From Mermis nigrescens (Eukaryota > Nematoda > Enoplea > Mermithida > Mermithidae): a DNA stretch of 64,000 nucleotides. This document shows positions 25,148 through 37,400 of this stretch, piece by piece. A model generated the notes under the pieces. That model was not told the DNA's origin. It ran no database searches and saw only the letters and a program-made list of their open reading frames with translations. Where the stretch lies: contig JAVLUZ010000508.1 of the NCBI GenBank assembly GCA_036768485.1, positions 372,001 through 436,000 of the forward strand, written 5' to 3'. The position numbers were made by a program, and so were the translations under genes. Numbering within the stretch: position 1 is the stretch's first letter; the number at the start of each line of letters is the position of its first letter.

Positions 25148-26601
25148 CTGAAAAAAATGAAAAAACATCAATAAATAGGCTACAATTTTGGCAATGATTG
25201 AAAAGTTTGAATCGTCTTTTCAGTCGAGTAAATTACAGAAACGAGGTCCCACATTCAAAGACAGCATACAGAAAACGGAAAAAGGATAAAAGATTAAAAA
25301 ATAATTCATAAAAAACAGCCGTTGCTCCTCTCACATTTCGAACTAAACACGCATTTGTCAAATATTTTCCAATTTGTTACCAAAACATATTTTCCCAATA
25401 TTTCCCACTTTGTTATCAAAACTTAAGTTCTTTGTTCATATTCACCATAGAAACATGAGATTTCAAGTTTTAACGTAAAATAATAATGAACGCAACGCTG
25501 AAGGCAATCCGCCTAAAAAGTCTTATGCGACATAAAATCATTCTACTGATCGTTCCTCAACGCAGTTTAAAAGAGTACGGGAAAAAGGAGTGAAAAAAGT
25601 AAATTTTGATATAAACCAAGCCAAGAATTAAATTTCTAATTGCATAGAAATAGAACGATATTTTAGAGAATATCGGAATACCAAAAGAACATTCAATCAA
25701 TCGGTTAGAAGGAAAACATTCATTAGGTCAAAATCCTGAAAAAACAGACGTATATTATTTATTGATATTATTATTATTGTTGTTATTAGTGATCGACCGG
25801 AGATCCGGCTCCGGCCTCCGGCAAATCCGGCCATTTTTTCCACTCCGGTGCTCCGGCCGGAGGACATCCAAAAATCGGCCGGAGGCCGGAGAATTTTTTC
25901 GTTTTTTGCATAGTGACCGAACGTACTAATTGCTGACATTATGCTTATTAAATTTAGTCAGAGCACAATATAATAGCAGAAAAAGGAAATAACACCAAAT
26001 AAAGTGTCTATCACCACCACAATCGTAAAATATTTATTTTTAGGAAAAAAACGAAAATGAAAATGAAACAAAAATTGTGAAAATCGCTGCAGTAAATTCC
26101 TGTTAACACTGGAAGTCATAGGGTAGCATAAGATGCAGTCTGGCCTGCACTGCACATGCTATACTGATTTTCCAGATAATGTTGCTGTCCATTCTGTACG
26201 TCATATTCGCGGTTCACTGAACATAATATAGTATGTAACGTACCTATGTATATACGGTCACACACAATCATGCTTTAACATCAAATATTGCCTATTGACG
26301 CTTTATTTAGGGCAGGCTAAGGAGACGACAGCTTTTTTCTTAATAAAAGCATTGAATAAAATTTTGTTGAATGTAGTCTATTTTACCAGTTGCGGATCTA
26401 GAATTTTCCTAAGGGGGCGGTATCCCTACTTTTCCAAAAACAGCCAAAAATAGGTCCAAAAATTTGCCCTCAAAGCGCGACATAGCGTTTTTTCAGTGTT
26501 TTACATTGTATACTTTCACATAAAATCACTTTTGACGCAATATTTTTTCTTAAAATTTTAAAATTTTAGACAATTTTGTGTGAAAAAATCTTTATTATTT
26601 C

Positions 26602-26694
<93 letters not shown>

Positions 26695-26736
26695 TATTAT
26701 CATTATTATGATTATTATAATTACTATTATTATTAA

Positions 26737-26802
<66 letters not shown>

Positions 26803-26838
26803 CATAATTATTATCATTATTATAATTATTATAATTAC

Positions 26839-26886
<48 letters not shown>

Positions 26887-29800
26887 CATCTTTATATATA
26901 AAATTATTTATTATTTAAAAAGCGTTATACCGTTTACCTGAAGTCCAATACCAAATATCCCATTCGTTATGTCCACCGTTAATAAGCTTGTCGTACTTAT
27001 CTATTTGTTCGCTTGTAAGAGACGCCAACTTTTTGTCGCTGAATGCCCTGAAAATATCCACGTATAGATAAGAATTATAACAAAAAATTTTGTACCATCT
27101 TCAATCAAGGAAAATACCAGAGTCACTTCACAAGGATAGACATGTCATGCTCGAAATTTTGAGTAGAGGTCCCCGGCCCCTTGTGGGGGATACATGAAGT
27201 CCGATTGTTGGCCAAAAAGGACGAAAAATCACCTAAAATTGACGAAAAACGTAAGTTTTCGTCAACTATCGGGATTGGGGGTAAACATTTTCTGACTTTG
27301 GGGGATGGGAGCACACCTGGGCGTGGGGAGTATGCACCCCAGAAGCCAAAATACTCCCCCAATTCAATTTTTAATATTTTGTTGTTTTTTTCGCCATACC
27401 ACCATTTTTAAGACCATTTTTTGACCTTTGAAAAATCTTGCACCTCCCTGAATTTTGGTGCTGCCCACCTATGGATGGGAGGGACGATCGACTTTGAGTT
27501 GCGGGATCCTCCCATGAACCTGCCTGTTACATGTATGTTTAAGGGCCATATCAGACCCATCTACAGAATGCTTGTACTCGTACGCAGGATTCTCTATCCT
27601 TATTCGAATTTTTATCAAAAGATATCAAAAATAAGTTTCCTCATAGCAAAAATAAGTTTATTCTACCACTAAATCACAAATTAAGCATCTATGCAGAAAT
27701 CCAGTTTGAATTACCCACTTACTGAACTATTATATGAATAACACGTGTTATTCAACTGTCTTTTAGAGACACTTTTCGTTTGATTTTTCGATCTTTGAAG
27801 AACTTCGTTAATTTAAAGGCGAAAAATAGAGGACTTGGTTTCCCTCAATTTCAGTTTCCTCAGTTTCCCTCAAGTATTTTATTCCCCTTTTCGATGACTG
27901 AATCACACACAAACATATTATTTATGATGATTCAGGAAGCTTTCGCTTATCAGAAATACTCCAGAAAATTTGCCTTTAAATAGGTTATACAATATTTTGC
28001 TGCTGTTCAAGCAAACGATTTAAAGTAGCCCAGATTTTCCGATTGAAACAAGTATTTACGCATGTGTACAGGCCCGTATCCAGGATTCGCCCAAGGGGGG
28101 ACTCAAGGAAAATTGACTTATATCTTAGAAACTTCGCTTAGAAAGCTATTGTCCCATTCCAAACGGCCCATTTTCGCTTTACGACTTATTACTGTAGCAG
28201 AATATTATACGGTTTAACTGTTGCGGCAGTTTGTTCCACGTGCCACATGTTTAGCAAAGCGCGTTAAACATAAATAAGAAGAGTATAAAGCAATCGGCCG
28301 CTACGAGAGCATAATTGAAAAAGCCAATTTGTGCAATGAAAAACTAATAGAGTAATAAGACTTTTGCGAAAATGGGCCGTTTGGAATGGAACAGACCAGA
28401 GTAAAAACTGCATTCTCCGACATTGTTCAACCTGATATATGCAATAAAATCGAAAGATTCGAATTTTCGAAAAAAAACTTTCAACTCTAGATAAGCTGTG
28501 TGAAGTGATTTTTTTGGTGGCGCTTAAGGCAAAATTATGGAAAATACTTCTCTTATGACGCGAGGCAGAGAAAATTCGATGATTTTCCAACAAAAAAATG
28601 CAATTTTTCCATCCTTCCAAGTATTATATCGCAGATAAAAATTTTTTTCGGCCAACGGGGACAGCCGCCCCCTCCTTTGGGCCTGTATGTACATATACAT
28701 AAGAGCCCAAAATTTTGGATTGGAGGGCGGTAACCGGCCATTCTCGAACGAGAGGTTGCGAAACCCCTATTTGCGTCCGACCAAAATCGCAAAAAATGCC
28801 CAGATTTATGTACCTATAAGTAATTTATTGCCCAAAAATAAAGAGAATTATGTACGGTGAGAGTCTCAACTTGGGATAGAGACAAAGAACCTTGGGTGCA
28901 GGGATTTTTTTTTAGCGCCACCCCCATTTGCGCAGCCGCTAATGGCCAGGATAGAGCGTTTGCGCGCGGAGCTTCTCATTAGCGCACCAAAAAACCTTTA
29001 AATGCTTGGCGATAGGCAAAAATAAGGGCATTTTTGAACTTCTGATGCGCTCCATGTACTGCTGACTGACAATAAATTCTGGCAAGAAATTTAAAAAATT
29101 CTTACTACTGGTTCCAACTCGAACAAGAAATCTAATGGTAAAAATATCAATTTGATACCTGATTTCTCATTGCCTTGCCTATACTAGACTGAGCGATTTC
29201 TTCAAGCTGTCTTTGCAGTTTGCACTCAATTTTCGTGTATTGCAAAATGCAACCGCTATACAGAAACCAATAATTAGATGCAAAGCGCCCGAAATTTTGG
29301 CATCTTCTCAATGTGTATCTCAAGGCTGGGCTATTTCAAAGATAAATTTAAAATGAAAACAATTAATTTGGCACCATGCACCACAAAAACAAGGATTCAT
29401 TACTGCAAAGATGCTAAAGCAGGGATTCGCTTATGATGAAACAGGAAAGCGGTGGTTGGCAAACACAATTAATTCATTCTTAAGAAGTCGGCGCCAAGCG
29501 CCGAAAAAATTTTAAAAATTTTTAAATCAAAAATGCAATATAAAATGTTTAAATTTCTAATTTTTTGCCCAAAAAGCCTTTGCGCATGGCGCTAATACAC
29601 GAAATGTCCCATTAGCGCAGGGCGGGTTTCCTTTGCGCCGCGCTAAAAAAACAGTGCTTGGGTGAACATCTCACTCGTTCATACGTATATACCTATGAGT
29701 ATGCATGTTTCAATAGAAGTAATTAAACATTGTGTTACTACATGCAGGCCGAAATCCAGGATTTTACCTTGAGAAAAGCCGAAATGTTTGGAGTCAGATC

Positions 29801-30490
29801 CTTGAAAAGCATTGGCCAATAATGATATTGTTCAGCTTATCTAGAAGAGCTCCTAACAACGTGAAAAAATTGAAAAAATCGCTCCACTTCTAATTCTTAC
29901 GTGGTACACGAAAGGTATCGTTAAATTAGGTTCACGACTGATTTCTATTTATCCGACCCAAACTTAACCCTAAAATTCCTTTAACTGCTTTCTTTGTACT
30001 CAATTTTGGTGCACGGCAAAGAAAAACGATGCAAAAAATTAATAAAATCCGACGTCTTATCAGTGTTAGTTCACATTAACTTAAACAGGCTCCTTAGAAG
30101 GAGATTACACACAAAAACAATAGGTTGTAGATCTTTCCTGGTTTTATCTTTTTGGATTTATTAGCTCATCTGTTTTGACGACCTTTTTAATACACTTCAA
30201 GAATTTAAATGCCCACCATTGGGAACCATTCTAATAAAGTTTTCGCAGATTCGCCCCGCCCTTAATTAAGTAAATGTTATACGTACCTTTACAATAAATG
30301 TAAAATTACGCGAAATCGAATATCTATACCCGAGAAGAATGTCAAGCTCTAAAATGCCGCGCTTCCGGCTCTGGTAAATGAGTCGCGACATTTTCGTTGC
30401 AGCATCTTCGCTGACAATAGGTCTTTCGTGCAACGTAAATGGGCGAGCAGAAAAACCACGATAAACTAGGCGGCTTGATTGGCGAAACAT
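25038..30490 (-). CDS. SDHAF2: Succinate dehydrogenase assembly factor 2, three exons
   Basis: Mitochondrial matrix factor that promotes covalent FAD attachment to the SDHA flavoprotein of complex II. Exons are 30330-30490, 26938-27047 and 25038-25147. All junctions are GT-AG, with phases that join without a frameshift. Product 126 residues, shorter than human (166). Residues 1-18 (MFRQSSRLVYRGFSARPF) are Arg/Ser-rich and look like a mitochondrial presequence. The family core follows: SRLIYQSRKRGILELDILLG (35-54; typical RLLY-SRKRGxLE-xxLL), YDKLINGGHNEWDIWYW (72-88; typical YDxLI..WDIYYW), and a charged C-terminal helix ending FQKAKMEK. It lies 930 bp downstream of NDUFS2 on the same strand. 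A transposon lies 27 bp upstream of the ATG. Identity is firm; upstream non-coding exons cannot be excluded. Confidence 0.93.
25787..25890. mobile_element. Solo end of a CAGTGATCG-type element with CCGGAG repeats
   Basis: TAGTGATCGACCGG followed by dense CCGGCTCCGGCCTCCGG repeats, then normal AT-rich DNA. No inverted partner found. Lies in SDHAF2 intron 2. Confidence 0.6.
26391..26600 (+). mobile_element. Left half of a hAT-like MITE running into (ATT)n
   Basis: CAGTTGCGGATCTAGAATTT followed by 200 bp closely matching the inverse of 61500-61725. Homology stops exactly where the ATT tract begins. Confidence 0.75.
26602..26887 (+). repeat. (ATT)n microsatellite, about 286 bp
   Basis: Nearly pure ATT with scattered ATC and ATA variants. 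It produces long poly-isoleucine frames on both strands, which are not genes. Confidence 0.97.
26938..27047 (-). CDS. SDHAF2: SDHAF2 exon 2
   Basis: Encodes AFSDKKLASLTSEQIDKYDK, LINGGHNEWDIWYWTS and one base. Acceptor ATTTTCAG, donor GTAAAC. It lies about 50 bp from the 286-bp (ATT)n tract. Confidence 0.93.
28069..28685. mobile_element. Possible hAT-like element (CAGGCCCGTATCCAGG ends)
   Basis: Left CAGGCCCGTATCCAGGATTC, right inverted CCTTTGGGCCTG. Flanking octamers agree at only 5 of 8. Contains the MITE at 28149-28396. Lies in SDHAF2 intron 1. Confidence 0.45.
28149..28396. mobile_element. MITE (CCATTCCAAACGGCCC ends)
   Basis: About 250 bp with inverted ends CATTCCAAACGGCCCATTTT and AAAATGGGCCGTTTGGAATG. 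Same family as 2197-2434 and the half copy at 19191-19270. Confidence 0.8.
30330..30490 (-). CDS. SDHAF2: SDHAF2 exon 1
   Basis: ATG through ILLG (two bases of the last Gly). Donor GTATAG. It carries the presequence and the SRKRGILE signature. Confidence 0.92.
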
Positions 30491-30517
30491 TTCCCATAGA
30501 AGAGGCAATGCGAAGCT

Positions 30518-30839
30518 CAGGGCCGTATTTAGGGGGGGTCGCCTTCCCCTTTGGCGGGAAAAAATTTTGGAAGGCACGGGAAGATGGAAAAATCACACGT
30601 CTTTGTCGTCGCCGGATGCGCAGCAGTTTCTAGTTTTGGCAAAGGCACGATCAAAACATGATACTTTTTATAACCTTTGGAATTATAGGAAACTTTTTTC
30701 AAAAAATTTGCATGACCCTAATGGATGGAGCATGTCGAAAGATGCGGTTTTTGCGAGCTATTTAGACGAAATTTCCTAGATAAAGATTATTTTATGTTGG
30801 GTCCGCCACCCCCATTGGCTGAATCCTGGATGGGGCCTA
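30518..30839. mobile_element. hAT-like MITE just upstream of SDHAF2
   Basis: Ends CAGGGCCGTATTTAGG and inverted AATCCTGGATGGGGCCTA. Duplication GCGAAGCT (30510-30517) versus GCGGAGCT (30840-30847), 7 of 8. It begins 27 bp upstream of the SDHAF2 start codon on the 5' side. Confidence 0.7.
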
Positions 30840-31329
30840 GCGGAGCTAACAAACAATGCAATAGCACACACATACACTTAATATGACTTCGGCTAATCAG
30901 CGATTTTATTACCTTCCCTGAAACAAAGATATACGAGTGCATATTTTTAGTACATATTTTTTTAATTGTTCCTGCAGAATTAGTAGTAGTTAAACTGAAA
31001 TAGAAGTGATTTATTAAGAAATTTAATAGAAATTATCAGCTAAAATGATCTAAGCTCAGATATTTATTGAAAAGTGCATAACGTACAAACAAGAATATGA
31101 ATACGCCAGCAGTAGAGATCGATGGATTTAACGCTGCAGTCAATGAAAAATTGATGGATATTTAAGGAATGGCTATCAAATAGCAATTCTAAAAATTAAT
31201 CAGCCTGAACTTTCAAATGCAAAAAAATAGAATTAAAAAAGTCGTAAGGCTTATCTACAACTTAAATAACAAAGAAAATTAATTGGCAAAGAAACCAAGA
31301 AAAACGCAGAGCTAGTTCAAAATATCATA
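30840..31329. other. NDUFS2-SDHAF2 intergenic spacer
   Basis: AT-rich and apparently low copy. Holds the end of the NDUFS2 transcript and, presumably, the SDHAF2 promoter. No conserved element recognised by eye. Confidence 0.4.
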
Positions 31330-31335
31330 TTTATT
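31330..31335 (-). promoter_or_regulatory. NDUFS2 polyadenylation signal
   Basis: AATAAA on the minus strand about 85 bases after the NDUFS2 stop codon, in a T-rich stretch. It is the first canonical signal after the stop. Confidence 0.55.
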
Positions 31336-31419
31336 TATAAACAATAACAACACTGTTCTACGAAATGAACAACTATCACGTGTTAATAACTACAAATAAA
31401 TGACATTATCACTGCACAA

Positions 31420-31457
31420 TTATCGATCGATTTCTCCAAATACGACATCTAGTGTTC
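31420..31457 (-). CDS. NDUFS2: NDUFS2 exon 13 (C terminus)
   Basis: Encodes the invariant C terminus [11 protein letters not shown] and TAA. Acceptor TTTTCAG. With exon 12 it restores [12 protein letters not shown]. Confidence 0.96.
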
Positions 31458-34400
31458 CTGAAAATTCGTAAACGAAGCAATGTTTAATATGGTATCAGAA
31501 TTTGCATTTTAATTACAAAAGTATGCACGTAGTTAGATGTTTTAGCAATGTTGCAAATTAAAGAAAACTCTATTTACATAATACAATACAATAACAACAA
31601 CACAATAAAATACACAGGAATCAATAAAATAATATAGATATTAACAACTGAGATCATTTAGATCACTGAAATGACTTGTCTTGAATGATACATAATGTAG
31701 TAATAAAAGTTAGATATATTGCAGATGATGATAGCTTTAAAACCGAATGGATATTCCAACCAAGTCATAATAATACACTTTAAATCAAAGCGATTTAAAC
31801 ATAAAATTCTGAATCGATTTTAAGCCGTTTCAAAATCAGAATTTAATAATCAACCTTACCTATCACAGCAACCACGTCAGCCAATAAATGATATTTCGTC
31901 ATGGCGTGAATTTGAGCTAAATATAACAATCATTATATTGCTTTTCACGAAAAAATAAAACAAACGTATAACACTTTACGAACGTAAAAAAGTAGGAAAA
32001 CTAAGAAAAAATCAAAATTTATTCGTCATCAATGAATTTGAACAAATAAATGAAATGTTACATAAGAAATATTATCAATTAAACAAAGAGTGCCAGAAAA
32101 ATGCACATATAAAAATGAACAAAAACAAATTACTTATAAATGATGCGTTAACAGATAAGACATTCAATTGCACAAGAAATTATCTTTAAAAATACCCATT
32201 AATTATCAAACGACACTCGATGATTATCTTAAAGTATAAATTATAATAGTATAATTGCTTGAATAATATTACGATATCTCGTTAAATATGAGAAGCAAAC
32301 AAAATGAATCTAAACTTGAGCACGTTTTGGATAAAAAGTTGACGAGAAATTACTATCTTACATATTTTCAGCTGCTTACTGCATAAATCCTGTGTATCAT
32401 GTGAAGCCATTTTTATTCAGTTTCATCAACCAAATCTGTTATTTTTTCGAATTCATGTTTAGAGGTAAAATAAAGAAATGTGTAAAGAATGTTTTATTTT
32501 TGCCCTGGATGTAAAAAACAATTGTCACACACAGGGGCGTAACCAGCCGGGGGAGGGGGGGGTTGGCCCCCCCTCGAAATGAGAAAATATTTTAATTTTC
32601 CACAAGGGTCCCCCAAAGGAAAAAATTAAAAATTTTCAAAGTCAACTACGAGGACAGCCAAAATGCGATTTTAGCACGCTGTTTAGCCTCTAATCTCAAA
32701 ATTTTCCGGCGCTTCGCCCAGGATTGCTTATTTTCTATCTTTTTCTTACCTTAGAGGCCCAGATTTGACTTAAAAATAGCGAATATGTCAAAAATTTCGG
32801 CGCTTCGCGCCGATTTATTATTTTCTGCATTAGCATTCTTTGCAAAACCGCAAAATTAAATGCAAAGAAAAGAGTTTCGAAACGTTTTGGAGTCAGGCTT
32901 TACTTGATATTGAGAAATTAGTGGTATCGATAGGTTAGAAGATAGATTTTTCTGATTATCAAGTTTGAAATCAAGCACAAAATTTTGCCATTTTTCAAAA
33001 AATTTTTACATCACCATGGCATAGATCTCAGTCGAGGAACGCTCAAAAATGCCGTTATTTTTGCGTATCTCCTAATGGTTTCCGAGATATAGAACTTCAA
33101 AAATTTTGCCCCCCCCCGAAATAAGATCCTGGTTACGCCCCCAGTCACACATATTGTTTTAAATGCGATTTACATGGCCAAATTCAAATACGATCAAATT
33201 AAAGGATACCTCAATTTCTTAACTCATTTCCTCTGCCATTCCGAATAAAAAAATAAATATTCTTCTACATATTATGTATGTACATGATTTTCGCGTAAAA
33301 AATAGCTATGAGTCATTTTCAAACAAGTAACCAGGGATAGGGGATCTGCCACCCAAAGTATCCCGTCTACCACCCCACCTCCAATGTAAAAAATTTTCTA
33401 CAAAAACTAGCGTTTTTTGTCATTTGTAGGTTTTTGCCATTTTTGGCTAAATATTGAAGGTCATTCACACATTCTCCCCTAAAAGTGGCTGGGGACCCCA
33501 TCCAAGACTTCAAGCCGTTACATGTATGGTCATTTTGCACACCATACCAAGTGATACTACTGCGAAACAAGAGCTTACTAAATGAGCAAATCCAGGAGCT
33601 CTTATATAACAACGGTAGGGTTTGCTTGTTCCGTCCGCTACCAAATAAACGCCGAATTCCCCTGAAAGTTTAGACGCCAGTATAAGGTGAGGTTTAACTT
33701 CTCATGTTCAAGCACGTATCATTGGGGAATGGGGGGAGGGGTTCGGACACACCCCTCCAAAATTCAGACAAATAGGACTTTTTAAACGTTATTTTGTATC
33801 ATTTTTGGCCTTTTTGGGCTTAGCCCCCAAAATAGGACGGCCAGCTACGTGCCTGCTCATGCTTCATTCAAACTCTAAAATTTTTTGTGCTTTACAACTG
33901 ACTTTTCCTCTTTTTCTTAATTTAAAAATAAACTTTACCGCAATAAATACAGTTTTCGCCGCGAAATAAGAATACTAAATAATTGTTAAGCTTTGCCAAC
34001 GATTGCCGTAAGGCGTCACGCTATAACCGATAGGACGTAGAAGGTCAGAGTAGACTTTAGCATTGCTGTGCTAAAACGTACGAGAACGTCTACATGTTGT
34101 ACAGGTTTTTTGACCATGTGATAGTTTTTATTTTTAAAAAAATAATAATAATTTTCATGTTCTTGTAACCTTTTTTGATAAGAATTCACAAAGAAACGGA
34201 AAGACAAGCAAAAGAACACTTGTTATTGTTTTAAATGCTGTTTGTCTTCTTAACAATCATAGTCTGACAAGATAGTCTAGAACAAAACTTTCTTGCCTCT
34301 GTGCCATCAGTAATTTTATATATTCCTTTTCTCTGCAAGTCGAGTAAAAGAACACAAATGAACAAAATTTCAAAGCTGAGCTCGAGGCGGACTTCGCGAA

Positions 34401-37400
34401 ATGAGTCGTTTGTTTAGGTTACACGATTGATTAGTTGTAGGCGAGTTTTAAATGGAGCGAAAAATGATATTCTCCAAAACTTTTTTCCTCGAAAATGCCA
34501 TTATTTTTTAATATTCCCCAATATTTATCGATATCTGGCTGTAACTGTATTCCGTACCCACCAAAATCCCGGGTAAGGGCCTGCACACAACATAAATACG
34601 CATGCAATACACATATACAGGGTGGCCCATAAAAAAGGCTACAGTCTAATGTTACAGGTCATAACTTCGGCTGATGAGAACATAAAACCTTAGGACCGAT
34701 TGCATTGAATATATAAAAATGTCTCCTCTCAGATAGCGTAAACAATATTGGCCAGCTGCCAACGATTTGAGCGCTATCGCTACTTGTTTACACCCTACTC
34801 TAATATTGTTTAAAAGCCGAGATTGTCATTGATTCTATCACCAATTTGTTCTTCTTTGACGATATCGTTAAGTTTTTAAACCTAGTAGAGCGCATGCTCT
34901 TTGGATTCAAACAATTGATTAATTTTATTGATAGCATATATTGCTAAAAAAGATACCAATATGCTCAGTAATGTGATATAATGTAAAAATTCTGCGGTTT
35001 AAACATATATGATGCAAACAAATCGCCCAATCGCACGAACCGCTGGCACCTTGCCAAAATTTTTTATGCGCTTAAAACAAAGACTTGTTTGTATGAGCAT
35101 AATTGCTCACTTTAATATGTAAGATCGGGTGTAGCCTTGCATACAGGCATATGGTTAAAAGTTCTGGAGAGGGGCAGTGATCGGACCGAGGGTACTTTTT
35201 GAACCCTCGGCCTCGGCCGGGCCGAGGCGCCTTAAAATCCTTGCCTCGGCCGAGGCCGAGGCCGAGGGTAATGCCGAGGGTCAAGCTTATGTACCTATAC
35301 CCATAAATAGTGCTCTTAGAATATTTTGTATGCACAAGAGCTAGAGAATAATCGTAATATTGAACACTTTATCGAATGTCATTTTCAATAATAGTAGATT
35401 AAATGTGTGAAGGATTTATTGAGCAAAGTCAGCAGAATAAAAGCATACTTAATTTAACAAGTTGCCGTTGAAGACTTCGAAAATATAATAAAAAATATGG
35501 CTGAACAAGCACTTAAAAACTTTTATTACTATACATAAATAAGAAAACAGTGTCAAAGAAATAAACGAACAAACGAAATAAGCTAAGTAAAGACAGAACT
35601 GTAGCCATTGTTGTGCTCGCTATTGCAGTAATGCATGTTTAAACACGCTTTTTCAGTCATCCAATTCTGGTGTGGTAGGTAATATGACAGAAACTGCACT
35701 GTACTTTCCGATCATAGTTTCCCAAGGTCCAGAGTTGAGGGAAGGGTGAAATCCCAAAATTGGGGACCGGTAAATTAAGTAGTGTCTTTGTATGAGCGAA
35801 CAAATTTTTGTAGATATTTTATATAAATATATTTTTAAACATACACATTTTTACATACTGCCAGTGTGTGACCTGCAACCGGCATGCAGTCCTAAACAGT
35901 GTTTTTTTTGTGCAAGATACCTTTTTACATGTACAAAAATGGTATCCAAAAGTCTTTGAACATTTTGTACATGCAAATTTTTGTGTACTATTATAGTATG
36001 GTACAGTAGCGATTTAATGTGGTAAAACAGGGGTTAACTTCGGTAGCGTATCTTAGCTAATTCCTGGGTCTCTGAATATTTGACATTTTTTCCATTCTAA
36101 ATGCAAATTCTACTATTTTAAAGATATATAGGACAGACAATTACTGATGCGCCGAAAATTTTCGGGAATTTCACACCTTTTTACAGTTTTTGTCTCTCCA
36201 AAAATCTTTGTGCATGTACAAAGACAGTCCTGAAAAGTCTCTGTACATTATGAAAAATCTTTGCCGAATACAAAAAACCGTGGTCCTAAATGTGATAATT
36301 CGGCCTGGATATAGTTCATAAGATTATTTGGCGCGAAGCGCCGAAATTTTTATAAGCTTTTGATGAAATTTACACATAAAACTTGACAGAGAAAGCTAAA
36401 ACAACTTGTACTACAAAATCAGAAATATTATAGATATTGTAATATGCCAATTAAATATTGTAATAAGCACTACTGTGCTTAGAAATCCAATGCAACATCA
36501 GGATAAATTAGTCAATTTTATCTTTGAACGGCTAAATGTGCTGAGTTATTAAATAGTACTTGTTTTGCATAAAATTTTTAAAAACAGTATAAATGGATAC
36601 AAAAGATATTTAAATCTGCATAAAGATGCCTAGATTACACAAAAATTGATTTTTGAGTGTTTAATGCCTCTGCTTCAATCTAAATACAGTATATTAGCGA
36701 TATTTTGCGCGAAGCGCCGAAAATTTTTTGAAATTTCCTAAAAAAATACTGAAAAACGATATAATTAATATCACTTTGTCCAAGGAAGTATTTTAACATT
36801 GTATAAAAATGGCTCCAAAAAATGCAAGAGCCGAAATTGATTTTTGGCAAAACCTGCATTTATTGGCCATTTTTAGCCGCGTTTTTGCGATTTTGGGCCG
36901 AAAATTCGTAATCATTTACGCCCTCTCCCATAAAAATGGCCGAAAACCATACGTGTAACAGGAAGGGCTTTGGGGAACTCCCCACCCACGCAGGGTTGGA
37001 CGTCTCCCCTAACCCTTCCCTCCAACGTCAGAAAATTTTGACCCACCCTCCCCATTTTTGGCGAAAATTTGCGCTTTGTTGGCTATTTTAGGTGCTTTTG
37101 CCATTTTTGACATAGAATTAGAGTCGCTAATCCCCCACCCGAAATTCCTAGCCGTTACATGTATGCCGAGGAGCCCCTCCCAAAAGTTTTGAGCTGTTAC
37201 ATGCATGTTTTATAGTGACACTTTGTCTATTTACTCTTGCTTACATTCAAAAATACTGTATCACTTCGGGAAATTCTAATAGTTAGCTGCACTTTTGCCA
37301 TAGTAAAAATTAGGTTCAAAAATATTCAAAAGGTTTTCACCAAAAATCGTCTGACAGTGATTTGAGTCTTGTACCCTGAGAGGGGGGTAATAAACCTCCT

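Noticed and set aside
26566..26941. Poly-isoleucine open frames on both strands
   Set aside because: They are translations of the (ATT)n microsatellite.
35072..35335. Glycine/arginine-rich minus-strand frame
   Set aside because: Translation of the GGCCGAG subterminal repeats of a transposon.
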